Shown: in pieces, positions 49,715-58,668 of the stretch
How the letters are laid out: the number at the start of each line of letters is the position of its first letter
Numbering within the stretch: position 1 is the first letter of the stretch
NCBI RefSeq assembly: GCF_014472395.1
Contig: NZ_JACSZW010000003.1
Span: 248,001 to 312,000, forward strand
DNA length: 64,000 nt
DNA from: Pedobacter sp. N36a
Lineage (GTDB): Bacteria; Bacteroidota; Bacteroidia; Sphingobacteriales; Sphingobacteriaceae
Direction of reading: 5' to 3'
The notes under the pieces: model-generated
What the model was told of the DNA's origin: nothing
Seen by the model: the letters and a program-made list of their open reading frames with translations, nothing else
The model's database searches: none
Translations under genes and position numbers: made by a program

Positions 49715-50743
49715 CTATTTAGGCTTATATTTTGATAAGTTCAATATTTTTTGAGGATCTTTTTCTGCCATTAACTGTTGAAGCGAGACTTCTTTATTTT
49801 CCTCCATATATTTTCTGACCATCTGCCAACCCATCCATACGCCTAATTTTGGTGCGGATTCCTGTTTGTCGCCTAATCCCGGTGTAAAAGGACCTTCCCC
49901 TAAAAACACCTGAATCTTTTGGTAGTCAGTCTCGAATAATAGATTGTTCTGCAATAAATAGGCCCAGATGTCTACTTCGTAAGTTTTACACCAATCTATT
50001 TGTGCTTTTGTGTAGCCAATCTTTACCGCATCTGGTACTGCATCCGGCAATACCTGGTCCATAAAATATAAGATTTTTCCGTTTTGAATCATTTTGGACA
50101 AAAGGGTCCGGTCTTCGTCTTTTGCGGGGAATAAATCTTCGCGGGCATAAGTTTCCGTTACTCTGGGTACCACATATTCCGGACTGAAACGGCGGGAAAG
50201 ATAGGCGGGTACGCTTTGAACGATCGCTCCATAAAACTTGCTGTTTTTTCCAAGAAACATATCCAATCCGATACCCATATAATCGTCTCCGATTGGGGTT
50301 TGTACCGCAAATCCAGAAACAAAAGAAATCATTCTGGGGATTTTTACATCAGGATAGTAATGCTTTATATATTTAAAAGTCTGTGTCAGGTCTTTTTCAA
50401 TGTGGTCCATGTTTTTGAAAACACTGTCGGCTTCTTTATTGAGGTCCGTATAGGCCTGATCTTTATAAAGGGTAGTTAAAATTTCGGGACTGGTGTAACT
50501 GCCATCTCCCACCATACGGTGAACGTAGTCCTGGTAAAAAGCCCCGTATTTTTTCTGCAGCAGCTCATCAGTTTTTTGCAGGTCTGCGGACTTGCCCTGA
50601 TAGAGGTCTCTGTCGAAACGTTCTACTTTCAAGTCTAGTTTTATATCGCTTACATCCGGCTTACTGGCCTGCTTACATGAAAAAAAAGCAAGCATAGAAA
50701 GAAAAAATAGATAGATTTGGCTGGGTTTTACGTTATATGTCAT
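49715..50743 (-). CDS. gldB: Gliding motility lipoprotein GldB
   Basis: A 342-residue lipoprotein with lipobox AFFSC (Cys23) and the GldB pattern: LKVERFDRDLYQGK, PKMISFVSG-like IPRMISFVSGF, GDDYMGIGLDMFLGKNSKFY and the C-terminal LGVWMGWQMVRKYMEEN. GldB is required for gliding in Flavobacterium and is widely kept in the phylum, including in species not known to glide; its exact job is unknown. The usual partner gldC is not adjacent. The ATG at 50743 is chosen because a TAnnTTTG element overlaps the upstream ATG at 50764. Confidence 0.9.
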   Translation of the reverse strand: MTYNVKPSQIYLFFLSMLAFFSCKQASKPDVSDIKLDLKVERFDRDLYQGKSADLQKTDELLQKKYGAFYQDYVHRMVGDGSYTSPEILTTLYKDQAYTDLNKEADSVFKNMDHIEKDLTQTFKYIKHYYPDVKIPRMISFVSGFAVQTPIGDDYMGIGLDMFLGKNSKFYGAIVQSVPAYLSRRFSPEYVVPRVTETYAREDLFPAKDEDRTLLSKMIQNGKILYFMDQVLPDAVPDAVKIGYTKAQIDWCKTYEVDIWAYLLQNNLLFETDYQKIQVFLGEGPFTPGLGDKQESAPKLGVWMGWQMVRKYMEENKEVSLQQLMAEKDPQKILNLSKYKPK

Positions 50744-50749
50744 TAATAG

Positions 50750-50783
50750 CAAATATATGTACATCCCATATTAAAATTGCAAA
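50750..50783 (-). promoter_or_regulatory. Promoter of gldB
   Basis: On the minus strand TTTG (50783-50780), 22 bases, then TATATTTG (50757-50750) match the -33/-7 Bacteroidota promoter. The -7 element ends six bases before the ATG at 50743. Confidence 0.65.
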
Positions 50784-50882
50784 ACAAATTGACTGAAAAT
50801 GGATCCCTCTCATCATACATTTTAATGCAGCAATAAATTGGCTGATGAGCGCTTCATAGGATTGAAAACAAATAATATAATA

Positions 50883-51554
50883 ATGAAAAATACATATCTT
50901 ACTTTATTCTTACTTCTTTTAACGGGACAACTTTTCGCACAACAGGGTGGATCGCCATATTACGGGTTCAGATTAGGTTTAACTGCACATCCAACTTTAG
51001 GATGGGTGAAACCGGAAGTCGGGAAATCAGAAGGGCTGGCTTTAGGTTTTTCTTACGGTTTGTTGGGTGATTTTAATTTCGCAGAAAACTATTCATTTGC
51101 CACAGGATTGACCATCACCACAATTAATGGTAAAAGTACGGAAGTGAATGTACGTCCTTACCATGATGCTACAGATGGTAGTAACATGGCTTATGATTTA
51201 AGGTATAGAATGCAATACATCGAAATTCCGTTGACGATAAAGTTGAAAACCAATAAAATTGGTGAGTTAAGATGGTATGGGCAATTCGGTATTTCCAATG
51301 ATTTTAATATTGGAGCAAAGCAGAATGCCCAGATGTTAGGTAAGAAAGTGGAGAATGATAGAAACATTTCTGACTATAGTAAATTTTACCGTGCCGGTAT
51401 GGTCGTTGCCGCAGGTGGAGAATATGACCTGGACGATCGTACCAGTCTGGCCATCGGTTTAACCTTCAATAACGGCTTAACGAATATTGTAAAGGATGGC
51501 GATCGCAGGGCGAAAAACCATTTTATTGGCCTGAACGTAGGCGTTTTCTTTTAA
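50883..51554 (+). CDS. Outer membrane beta-barrel (porin-family) protein
   Basis: A 223-residue protein with a signal peptide (MKNTYLTLFLLLLTGQLFAQ) and alternating beta-strand segments ending in aromatic NVGVFF, typical of small outer-membrane barrels (YGFRLGLTAHPTLGW, FSYGLLGDFNFAENYSFATG, YIEIPLTIKLKTN). It resembles the broad OMP_b-brl_2 / PorT-like group in layout, but I cannot place it more exactly. The ATG at 50883 starts the signal peptide; an upstream in-frame start would add 15 polar residues. It precedes nadE by 32 bases and is divergent from gldB. Confidence 0.8.
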   Translation: MKNTYLTLFLLLLTGQLFAQQGGSPYYGFRLGLTAHPTLGWVKPEVGKSEGLALGFSYGLLGDFNFAENYSFATGLTITTINGKSTEVNVRPYHDATDGSNMAYDLRYRMQYIEIPLTIKLKTNKIGELRWYGQFGISNDFNIGAKQNAQMLGKKVENDRNISDYSKFYRAGMVVAAGGEYDLDDRTSLAIGLTFNNGLTNIVKDGDRRAKNHFIGLNVGVFF

Positions 51555-51586
51555 GGAATTACAAATCAGATTATAAGTACAGACAC

Positions 51587-53227
51587 ATGAATATCGCACT
51601 GGCACAACTCAATTACCATATTGGGAACTTTGAACACAATACCAAAAAGATCATAGACAGTATCGAGCAAGCAAAAGCAAAAGGCGCCGACCTGGTTGTT
51701 TTTGCAGAATTAGCCGTTTGCGGCTATCCTGCCAGGGATTTTTTAGAGTTCGATGAGTTTATTCAATTGTGCGAAACTGCAGCTTTAGAAATCGCCAGCA
51801 AATGCCATGGTATCGCCTGTATTATCGGACTGCCCGTAAAGAATGATATTCTGGCTGGTAAAGACCTTTACAATGCGGCTTATTTTATTGAAGATGGCCA
51901 CATTAAAAATATCGTAAAAAAAGCCTTATTGCCTACTTATGATGTTTTTGATGAATACCGATACTTTGAACCAGCCAATCATTTCGAATGTATTCGTTTT
52001 AAAGGGCAGAAAATTGCATTGACTATTTGTGAAGATTTGTGGAATATCAACAACAATCCCTTATATGCTTCTTCGCCAATGGACGAGCTGATTCGTCAGA
52101 AACCAGACCTAATGATCAACATTGCGGCTTCTCCGTTTTCTTATTGTCATGATGAGGAAAGGGTCGTAGTACTGTCTGATAACGCCAAGAAATATAAGCT
52201 GCCATTGCTGTATGTGAACCAGGTAGGAGCGCAGACGGAGATTATTTTTGATGGGGGTTCTATGGTATTTGATAAAAAAGGACAGCTTGTGGATGAAATG
52301 CCTTATTTCAAAGAGGAACTAAGGCTTTATGAATTGGAAAATGGTCATTTCAAAAATCATTCCCCAATCGAGCATGTAGCTGCACCTGATATTGAGCAGA
52401 TTCATGACGCGCTCGTATTGGGTATTAAAGATTATTTTGAAAAATCGGGTTTCAGTAAAGCGGTATTGGGACTTTCCGGGGGAATTGACTCCGCAATTGT
52501 TTGCGCTTTAGCTTGCAGAGCACTCGGATCAGAGAATGTGATGGCAGTTTTGATGCCTTCGAAATATTCTTCCGATCATTCTATTGATGATGCTTTAGCT
52601 TTGGTAAAAAACATTGGCTGTAAACAGGAGATCATACCCATTGCCGCAGCAGCAGATGCTTTTGATCAAATGATGGCACCCGCTTTTCAAGGGTTGCCTT
52701 TCAACCTGACGGAAGAAAATATTCAGGCCAGATGCAGGGGAATTATTGTGATGGCGATGTCCAATAAATTCGGCTACATCTTGTTAAATACTTCCAATAA
52801 AAGTGAATGTGCAGTAGGTTATGGCACTTTATATGGAGATATGTGTGGTGCAATTGGGGTAATTGGAGATGTTTACAAAATTCAGGTGTATGAATTGGCG
52901 CACTATATCAATAAAGATGGCATCGTGATCCCAGAGAATTCGATCGTTAAACCACCATCTGCAGAGTTGAGACCCGGACAAAAAGATTCGGACTCCCTGC
53001 CAGATTATGATATTCTTGATAAAATTCTTTTCCAGTATATTGAGCTGAAACAAAGCTCTGCTGCGATTATCGCACAAGGTTATGATGAAGCTTTAGTCAG
53101 AAGGATTCTGAAAATGGTGAATAATGCGGAATTTAAGCGTTATCAAACGCCGCCGATTTTAAGGGTATCGCCTAAAGCATTTGGAATGGGGAGAAGGATG
53201 CCGATTGTAGGAAAGTACCTTTCTTAG
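51587..53227 (+). CDS. nadE: Glutamine-dependent NAD+ synthetase
   Basis: A 546-residue two-domain enzyme that makes NAD from deamido-NAD, ATP and glutamine. The N-terminal nitrilase-like glutaminase (about 1-265) shows its triad: Glu in VFAELAVCGYP, Lys in VKKALLPTYDVFDEYRYF and Cys in LTICEDLWN. The C-terminal synthetase has the PP-loop LGLSGGIDSAIVCALA (about 293-308). Length is normal for the bacterial two-domain form. A strong terminator follows. Confidence 0.96.
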   Translation: MNIALAQLNYHIGNFEHNTKKIIDSIEQAKAKGADLVVFAELAVCGYPARDFLEFDEFIQLCETAALEIASKCHGIACIIGLPVKNDILAGKDLYNAAYFIEDGHIKNIVKKALLPTYDVFDEYRYFEPANHFECIRFKGQKIALTICEDLWNINNNPLYASSPMDELIRQKPDLMINIAASPFSYCHDEERVVVLSDNAKKYKLPLLYVNQVGAQTEIIFDGGSMVFDKKGQLVDEMPYFKEELRLYELENGHFKNHSPIEHVAAPDIEQIHDALVLGIKDYFEKSGFSKAVLGLSGGIDSAIVCALACRALGSENVMAVLMPSKYSSDHSIDDALALVKNIGCKQEIIPIAAAADAFDQMMAPAFQGLPFNLTEENIQARCRGIIVMAMSNKFGYILLNTSNKSECAVGYGTLYGDMCGAIGVIGDVYKIQVYELAHYINKDGIVIPENSIVKPPSAELRPGQKDSDSLPDYDILDKILFQYIELKQSSAAIIAQGYDEALVRRILKMVNNAEFKRYQTPPILRVSPKAFGMGRRMPIVGKYLS

Positions 53228-53266
53228 CGCCGCTGTTTTCCCAGCAGATGAGCTCTACTGGCGAAC

Positions 53267-53304
53267 AAAAAAACCTTAGCTGTTTAAATAGCTAAGGTTT
53301 TTTT
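53267..53304 (+). terminator. Bidirectional terminator between nadE and lnt
   Basis: AAAAAAACCTTAGCT (53267-53281) pairs with AGCTAAGGTTTTTTT (53290-53304) over an eight-base loop. It fits both nadE and the convergent lnt gene. Confidence 0.93.
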
Positions 53305-53351
53305 GATTGATTTTAGTTTAATATTTGAAATCAATACTTGAACTGATATTT

Positions 53352-54974
53352 TTAAACGGTTTTTTTTACCCATTTCCGGTAAGGGATAATTAAGGCCAGT
53401 AGGATAGCGATTAAAGAAAATAGTTTTGCAATCAGATCGCCGTTTTCTACGTAGAAAGTCAGGTCGCTGTTCAGGTTAATGTCTGCTTTTAAAGCAGTGC
53501 GTGTCCACCATTTGCTTTGTTTTATAATGTTTCCTTTCTGATCAATAAATCCGGAGATTCCGGTATTCGCAGAACGGACTACCCAGCGTCTGGTTTCAAT
53601 TGCCCGTAATTTCGCGTATAACAGATGCTGATCTTTTCCGGAGGTATTTCCCCACCAGCCATCATTGGTGATGATAGCGATGAACTGAGCGCCTTCTTTT
53701 ACAGATTCACCAACCCAGTCTCCCCATAAAGATTCGTAACAGATCACAGGAGCTACGCCAATACCGCTTTGTGCATAGAATACACCCGGATGGTCTTGCC
53801 ATCCCCAGCCACCAGCAGTACCACCTAGCTGGGCAAAAACAGGGGTTAAAAAGGCCAGTGTTTTTGGAAAAGGCATTTTTTCTACGCCTGGTACTAATTT
53901 CGATTTATGGTAAAACTGTACATTAGCCGAGTTTTCCACCTGCATCGCTGCATTGAAATTGTCGAAGTACCTACCGCTATTTGGATCCAGTTTGGAGCTG
54001 ATCGTCTGTTTATCATTATACACCTTAATACTTTCAATTCCGGTGATCAATGTGCCGTTTTTATACTTAGAAATAAAATCCTGAAGCTGGATGAAATCAG
54101 GATTACTTCTGATCCTGTCTTCATCGCTGTAGTTAGGAATTGCAGTTTCAGGCCAGATGAAATATTCAGTATTCACTTGTCCTATAGCATCAGACAGCTG
54201 GGTTAGCGTCTGCATCTGCTCCTGTGCAGAAATACCACCTAATTTTTGATAAGGATCAATGTTTGGCTGAACGGTCACTACATTAACCGGCACCTTTTTC
54301 TCTTCATAAGTAGAATACCTGATCAATGATGCCGCAATTGGGATTAAAATCACCGCTGCCCATACCATGACCGGTCTGAATTTTAAGTAAGCTTTTTGTG
54401 TTTTCCAGGCTTGATAAGCCTCAAAAGCGAGAATATTAGTTAACAAGATCCATAGAGAACCGCCATAGACCCCAGTATATTCATACCATTGTACCAATTG
54501 GTGACTGGTGGCAAAGCCGTTGCCCAATGTCATCCATGGAAAGGCCAGGTCCCAGGTTTGGTGGAGGTATTCCATGGCGATCCAGAAGCTGATTAATCCG
54601 GTATAAGCTATCCATTTGCTGGAATATCGACTTAAACGGTAATACAGCCAGAAAGCGAAAGTCATCAGTAATGCACCTAGTCCGTAAGGAATCAGCGAAA
54701 TCAGGAAGGCGACAAATGGATTATTATAGGCACTAACTGCATTGTAAACCCAGTAAATACAGGCCGTGTTCCAAATTAGAAAGGTGAGTCCGGCGGTTAA
54801 GAAAACTTGTTTTCCTTTTTTCTCTTTGCTGTTATTGCTGATTTGTGTAATGGCGATGAGTAAAGGGACCATGCCAACTAACAGAAGAGGGGCAGTGAAT
54901 GGAATCGGCGGCCAGGCCAGCCACATTAAAAAAGCGCTGAGTAATGCAAGGAGCGTCGTGTTTTTTGAATTCAT
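53352..54974 (-). CDS. lnt: Apolipoprotein N-acyltransferase
   Basis: A 540-residue Lnt, the last enzyme of lipoprotein maturation, which adds the third acyl chain. Several N-terminal membrane helices (about 5-210) precede the periplasmic nitrilase-like domain (about 230-500). The triad is visible: Glu in FIWPETAIPNY, Lys in the KLVPGVEKMPFP region and Cys in PVICYESLWGDWV. A last helix is at about 510-530. With lspA in the same window it would process the many lipoproteins of this region. A hairpin of unclear role lies just upstream. Confidence 0.94.
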   Translation of the reverse strand: MNSKNTTLLALLSAFLMWLAWPPIPFTAPLLLVGMVPLLIAITQISNNSKEKKGKQVFLTAGLTFLIWNTACIYWVYNAVSAYNNPFVAFLISLIPYGLGALLMTFAFWLYYRLSRYSSKWIAYTGLISFWIAMEYLHQTWDLAFPWMTLGNGFATSHQLVQWYEYTGVYGGSLWILLTNILAFEAYQAWKTQKAYLKFRPVMVWAAVILIPIAASLIRYSTYEEKKVPVNVVTVQPNIDPYQKLGGISAQEQMQTLTQLSDAIGQVNTEYFIWPETAIPNYSDEDRIRSNPDFIQLQDFISKYKNGTLITGIESIKVYNDKQTISSKLDPNSGRYFDNFNAAMQVENSANVQFYHKSKLVPGVEKMPFPKTLAFLTPVFAQLGGTAGGWGWQDHPGVFYAQSGIGVAPVICYESLWGDWVGESVKEGAQFIAIITNDGWWGNTSGKDQHLLYAKLRAIETRRWVVRSANTGISGFIDQKGNIIKQSKWWTRTALKADINLNSDLTFYVENGDLIAKLFSLIAILLALIIPYRKWVKKTV

Positions 54975-55001
54975 CGGATAATTAATGGAGGTATGGTAAG
55001 G

Positions 55002-55036
55002 AAGCTGTCGGCGGGTGCCGACAGCTTTATTTTTTT
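55002..55036. terminator. Hairpin between the PH-SHOCT gene and lnt
   Basis: AAGCTGTCGGC (55002-55012) pairs perfectly with GCCGACAGCTT (55017-55027) over a GGGT loop. The T-tract (55030-55036) lies on the plus-strand side, although both flanking genes run on the minus strand. It can still end the PH-SHOCT transcript weakly or act in the lnt leader. Confidence 0.75.
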
Positions 55037-55046
55037 AGCGGTCCAA

Positions 55047-55727
55047 TTAAAAGCTGTCCAGGATGCTTGCTTTTTTCGCTTCATATTCTTCCAGAGTAAT
55101 CAATTGTTTATCATACAATGTTTTCAATTTCCTTAGTTTTAGCGTGGTTTCATCTTCAGGTTCTTCAACCGGAGCAGGCGCTGCATAAGGAGTTGGGGGT
55201 ATATAAGGAGCTGGTGCCGGAGTATGGGGGATAAAAGCTAAGGGCTCTTCCTCTACAACAGGAGTTGGTGCTGTATTTACGGTTACCGGAGAGGTTGAAG
55301 AACGTCTTTCTTCCAGTTCTACCTGTCTTTGCTGTTCTTTGTATTCTTCCAATTGCTCGTGTGCAGCCTGATATAATTTACGGGCCTGAACTTTAGGAAT
55401 GTATTCCGTAATGATGTTCTCACCGTGAGTAGGCACACAGATAAATTTAGAACCAAAGATCTCCTCTTTAAAAGAAACCTCTTTAATGGTTTTCCAGGAG
55501 ATGTCTTTGAAATTCATGGTGATCCCAAAATTGCCAGGCTCACAATAGAAAATACGTTTATTACTCACCACAATACAGGTAGGAAGAATGTTCACTGCCG
55601 GTCTTTTTTGTACCGCCATATAAATCAGCTCTTCATTTGCACTGAGCATATCATTTAATTTTCCTAAAACCTTTTCAACAGCTTTAGGGTCCTGTTCATC
55701 ACTTAAAAATCTATCAATTAAAATCAT
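55047..55727 (-). CDS. PH-domain protein with C-terminal SHOCT domain
   Basis: A 226-residue protein in three parts: a YokE-like bacterial PH domain (about 35-130, with CIVVSNKRIFYCEPGNFG), a Pro/Ala-rich low-complexity linker (about 150-190) and a SHOCT domain at the end (LRKLKTLYDKQLITLEEYEAKKASIL). SHOCT is a short helical domain often joined to others and linked to oligomer formation. No signal peptide or membrane helix, so cytoplasmic. The function is unknown. A relic reading frame lies between its start and rsmI. Confidence 0.82.
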   Translation of the reverse strand: MILIDRFLSDEQDPKAVEKVLGKLNDMLSANEELIYMAVQKRPAVNILPTCIVVSNKRIFYCEPGNFGITMNFKDISWKTIKEVSFKEEIFGSKFICVPTHGENIITEYIPKVQARKLYQAAHEQLEEYKEQQRQVELEERRSSTSPVTVNTAPTPVVEEEPLAFIPHTPAPAPYIPPTPYAAPAPVEEPEDETTLKLRKLKTLYDKQLITLEEYEAKKASILDSF

Positions 55728-55792
55728 ACTAATTCTTTTTATAATGCTATCAAAAATTGAACCTGAAATCTTCTTCTTTTCCTGGCCTGCTG

Positions 55793-55902
55793 TTATTTAA
55801 CCTGGAATTGTTTTTCTTTTAATCCGATCTCTTTTTCCAGTTTAGCAATTGCTTTTTTAGCGTGTAGTTAGCCCAAATTGTCAAGGACAGCCAACCTAAA
55901 CA
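55793..55902 (-). pseudogene. Frameshifted relic reading frame, or slippage gene, between rsmI and the PH-SHOCT gene
   Basis: On the minus strand one frame reads CLGWLSLTIWANYTLKK up to a run of six A; the -1 frame continues AIAKLEKEIGLKEKQFQVK to a stop at 55795-55793. The joined product looks like a membrane-anchored charged helix. The switch point is A_AAA_AAG (55858-55852), placed in frame as a -1 slippage heptamer. The zero frame ends at 55819. No ATG is present; the frame opens after a TAG at 55903-55905, with one TTG at 55884. A degraded gene is the simplest reading. Confidence 0.4.
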
Positions 55903-55914
55903 CTAGATTTCTGT

Positions 55915-56634
55915 TTAATCTTCCGAATCGTCGTTCTTGTCATATTTAGACTTCTTCACTTCTACTTTTCCTGCGATACAGATCACAAATTCGCCTTTCA
56001 GAATATTATTCTCAAAATGTTCTTTGATTTCCGATAAGGTCCCCCTTACCGTTTCTTCGTACATTTTTGTCAGCTCCCTGCTTACGGAAGCCTGACGGTC
56101 TTCACCACAATATTCTGCAAATTCTTCTAGTGTTTTAAGTAACCTATGCGGACTTTCATACAATATAATCGTACGGTCTTCTTCTGCCAGTTTCTTAAAA
56201 CGTGTTTGTCTGCCTTTTTTTACCGGCAGAAATCCTTCAAAAATAAAGGTGTCGGAAGGAAGTCCGGAGTTCACCAGTGCAGGTACAAAAGCAGTTGCGC
56301 CCGGCAAACATTCTACCGCAAGGTCATTTTTTATGGCTTCTCTCACCAGGAAAAAACCTGGGTCAGAGATAGCTGGAGTCCCTGCATCAGAGATCAGTGC
56401 CACATTTTTTCCTTCTTTTAGAAATTTGATGATCTCAGAAGTGGCCTGATGTTCATTGTGCTGGTGGTGAGAATACGCCTTTTTTTCGATCCCAAAATGT
56501 TTCAGCATTGGTGCACTCGTACGTGTATCTTCGGCCAGAATTACATCTGCCTCTTTTAAAATCCTTATCGCCCTGAAGGTCATATCTTCAAGGTTGCCAA
56601 TCGGCGTGGGAACAAGAAATAATTTGCCTTCCAT
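55915..56634 (-). CDS. rsmI: 16S rRNA (cytidine-1402-2'-O)-methyltransferase
   Basis: A 239-residue RsmI of the tetrapyrrole-methylase fold, which 2'-O-methylates C1402 of 16S rRNA in the ribosomal P site. Typical segments are VPTPIGNLEDMTFRAIRIL, ILAEDTRTS, ALISDAGTPAISDPG and CLPGATAFVPALVNSGLP, with FEGFLPVKKG and YESPHRLLKTL. The C-terminus ends in a charged tail (KKSKYDKNDDSED). It is divergent from serS. Confidence 0.95.
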   Translation of the reverse strand: MEGKLFLVPTPIGNLEDMTFRAIRILKEADVILAEDTRTSAPMLKHFGIEKKAYSHHQHNEHQATSEIIKFLKEGKNVALISDAGTPAISDPGFFLVREAIKNDLAVECLPGATAFVPALVNSGLPSDTFIFEGFLPVKKGRQTRFKKLAEEDRTIILYESPHRLLKTLEEFAEYCGEDRQASVSRELTKMYEETVRGTLSEIKEHFENNILKGEFVICIAGKVEVKKSKYDKNDDSED

Positions 56635-56731
56635 AGTATTTTTTTCATCAGCTCAGCCAAAATAGGGGCCATGTTGAAGGATATTATTCCTACAGATGCC
56701 TTATCTGGGTTCGCAATGACGTTTAAGTTAT

Positions 56732-56739
56732 TATCTTTG
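56732..56739 (+). promoter_or_regulatory. -7 element for serS
   Basis: TATCTTTG matches TAnnTTTG, 16 bases before the serS ATG. No clear -33 TTG. Confidence 0.55.
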
Positions 56740-56755
56740 TTTAAAATATAAAATA

Positions 56756-58027
56756 ATGCTGCAAGTTAACTATATCCGCGAAAATAGAGACAAAGTTTTA
56801 GAACGACTGAGTGTTCGTAAATTCAAGCAACCAGAATTGGTTGATGAAATTATTAAAATTGATGAAGAGCGTAGACAAGCTCAAACCGCCTTAGATTCAC
56901 TTTCTGCAATTGCTAATTCCAGTGCTAAACAAATTGGTGAGCTGATGCGTAATGGAAAAAAAGAGGAAGCGGAAGTATTAAAGTCGGAGACTACAGCAAA
57001 TAAAGAGCAAATCAAAAACCTTTCAGAGGTATTGACTGCTGCAGAAGAGCAATTGTTTCAATTGATGGTACAATTGCCTAACCTGCCACATGACTCTGTG
57101 GCTACAGGTAATACTGCGGAAGAAAATGAAGAAATATTTATCCATGGTGAGCCTGCAGTATTGGACAAAAATGCAGTACCACATTGGGAACTGACCAGCA
57201 AATATGACATCATTGATTTTGAACTGGGTACAAAAATTACCGGTGCAGGATTCCCAGTATATAAAGGAAAAGGTGCACGCTTACAAAGAGCGCTGATCAA
57301 TTATTTCCTGGATAAAGCGGTAGATGCTGGTTACAGAGAAATGCAGGTGCCATTATTGGTGAATGAAGCTTCAGGTTTTGGAACTGGACAATTACCGGAT
57401 AAAGAAGGTCAAATGTACCATTCAGGTGTGGATAACCTTTACCTGATCCCTACTGCTGAAGTACCGGTAACAAATTTATACCGTGATGTAATTTTGAAAG
57501 AGGAAGAACTTCCGATTAAAAATACCGCATATACCCCATGTTTCCGTCGCGAGGCTGGATCTTATGGTGCACACGTAAGAGGTTTAAACCGCTTGCACCA
57601 GTTTGATAAAGTGGAATTGGTACAGGTAGTACACCCGGATCACTCTTATGAAACATTAGAACAAATGAGTGCTTATGTACAAGATTTGTTAAAGGATTTA
57701 GGCCTTCATTTCCGTGTTTTACGTTTATGTGGAGGAGATATGGGCTTTGCTGCAGCCATGACTTACGATATGGAAGTATGGAGTGCTGCACAGCAGCGCT
57801 GGTTAGAGGTTTCTTCTGTTTCAAACTTTGAAACTTATCAGAGTACCCGATTAAAATTAAGATTTAAAGGCGCTGCCGGTAAAACACAGTTGGCGCATAC
57901 TTTAAATGGAAGTGCCCTGGCATTACCACGTATTGTGGCTTGTATCCTGGAAAACAACCAAACTGATAAAGGCGTTAAAATTCCTGAGGTATTGGTGAAA
58001 TACACAGGATTCGAATACATTGATTAG
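56756..58027 (+). CDS. serS: Seryl-tRNA synthetase
   Basis: A 423-residue class II synthetase. The N-terminal coiled-coil tRNA-binding arm (about 1-110) is followed by the catalytic domain with motif 2 FRREAGSYGAHVRGLNRLHQF-type sequence (about 262-282) and motif 3 near HTLNGSALALPRIVACILEN (about 381-400). It charges tRNA-Ser in the cytoplasm. Length is normal. The gene has its own promoter and terminator. Confidence 0.96.
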   Translation: MLQVNYIRENRDKVLERLSVRKFKQPELVDEIIKIDEERRQAQTALDSLSAIANSSAKQIGELMRNGKKEEAEVLKSETTANKEQIKNLSEVLTAAEEQLFQLMVQLPNLPHDSVATGNTAEENEEIFIHGEPAVLDKNAVPHWELTSKYDIIDFELGTKITGAGFPVYKGKGARLQRALINYFLDKAVDAGYREMQVPLLVNEASGFGTGQLPDKEGQMYHSGVDNLYLIPTAEVPVTNLYRDVILKEEELPIKNTAYTPCFRREAGSYGAHVRGLNRLHQFDKVELVQVVHPDHSYETLEQMSAYVQDLLKDLGLHFRVLRLCGGDMGFAAAMTYDMEVWSAAQQRWLEVSSVSNFETYQSTRLKLRFKGAAGKTQLAHTLNGSALALPRIVACILENNQTDKGVKIPEVLVKYTGFEYID

Positions 58028-58093
58028 TGCTGGTGAATGAACAAATAGCTTTTGATAAAAGCTCCATCAGTTTGTCTACAATAAATTGGGCAA

Positions 58094-58128
58094 AAAAAAA
58101 CCTTCTCCATAACGGAGAAGGTTTTTTT
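58094..58128. terminator. Bidirectional terminator between serS and the small membrane protein gene
   Basis: AAAAAAACCTTCTCC (58094-58108) pairs with GGAGAAGGTTTTTTT (58114-58128) over ATAAC. Confidence 0.93.
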
Positions 58129-58149
58129 ATTCATCGGTAGATGATACTA

Positions 58150-58464
58150 TTATAAGATTAAGATTAACAACAGAATGATAATGATGATCGCTCCAACAGA
58201 AAGATAAACACCACCACCTAAAGCTTTAGATTGTTTCTTTAGTTCTTTAAGTTCTTTACGAAGTTCTTTTTTCTCTGTTCTGGACAAATTAGATTTATCC
58301 ATTGATTTGATTTCCTCTACACGTTCTGTAATTCTTTTCAATTGAACCTGCTGTTCAGCGGTCATTTCCGTTTTTGGATGGTTAGATTTTTCTGCCGCAA
58401 CAACAGTGTTTGCGCTAACGCCCAGCATAAAGATCAAGGCTAACGAGTAAATGAATTTTTTCAT
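58150..58464 (-). CDS. Small exported coiled-coil protein with C-terminal membrane helix
   Basis: A 104-residue protein with a signal peptide (MKKFIYSLALIFMLGVSANTVVAA), a highly charged helical middle rich in Lys and Glu (about 35-80, with RTEKKELRKELKELKKQ) and a C-terminal hydrophobic helix of Ile and Leu (about 88-104) ending the protein. I do not recognise a named family. The start at 58464 begins the signal peptide; a longer in-frame start would overlap the upstream terminator hairpin. Likely inner-membrane with the charged part in the periplasm. Function unknown. Confidence 0.75.
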   Translation of the reverse strand: MKKFIYSLALIFMLGVSANTVVAAEKSNHPKTEMTAEQQVQLKRITERVEEIKSMDKSNLSRTEKKELRKELKELKKQSKALGGGVYLSVGAIIIIILLLILIL

Positions 58465-58503
58465 GTGATATAGGGTTATGTGTCTTACTATTGTATGACA
58501 AAC

Positions 58504-58537
58504 AAAAAACCTACCAAAAAATAATGGTAGGTTTTTT
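58504..58537. terminator. Hairpin terminator between the small membrane protein and SIMPL genes
   Basis: AAAAAACCTACC (58504-58515) pairs with GGTAGGTTTTTT (58526-58537). Read on the minus strand it would end the SIMPL-gene transcript about 130 bases after its stop. Confidence 0.85.
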
Positions 58538-58668
58538 ATCAAGGATTTCCTGCTTAAAAAAACGTTGTTTTTAGTATGCCTGAGGCATATAGCAAAATAT
58601 ATTTTAATTTGTTATAGGGCCTCTGATCAGCAGGGAAAGACTAAAAGTGTGTATTCCTGTGGTCAGCA

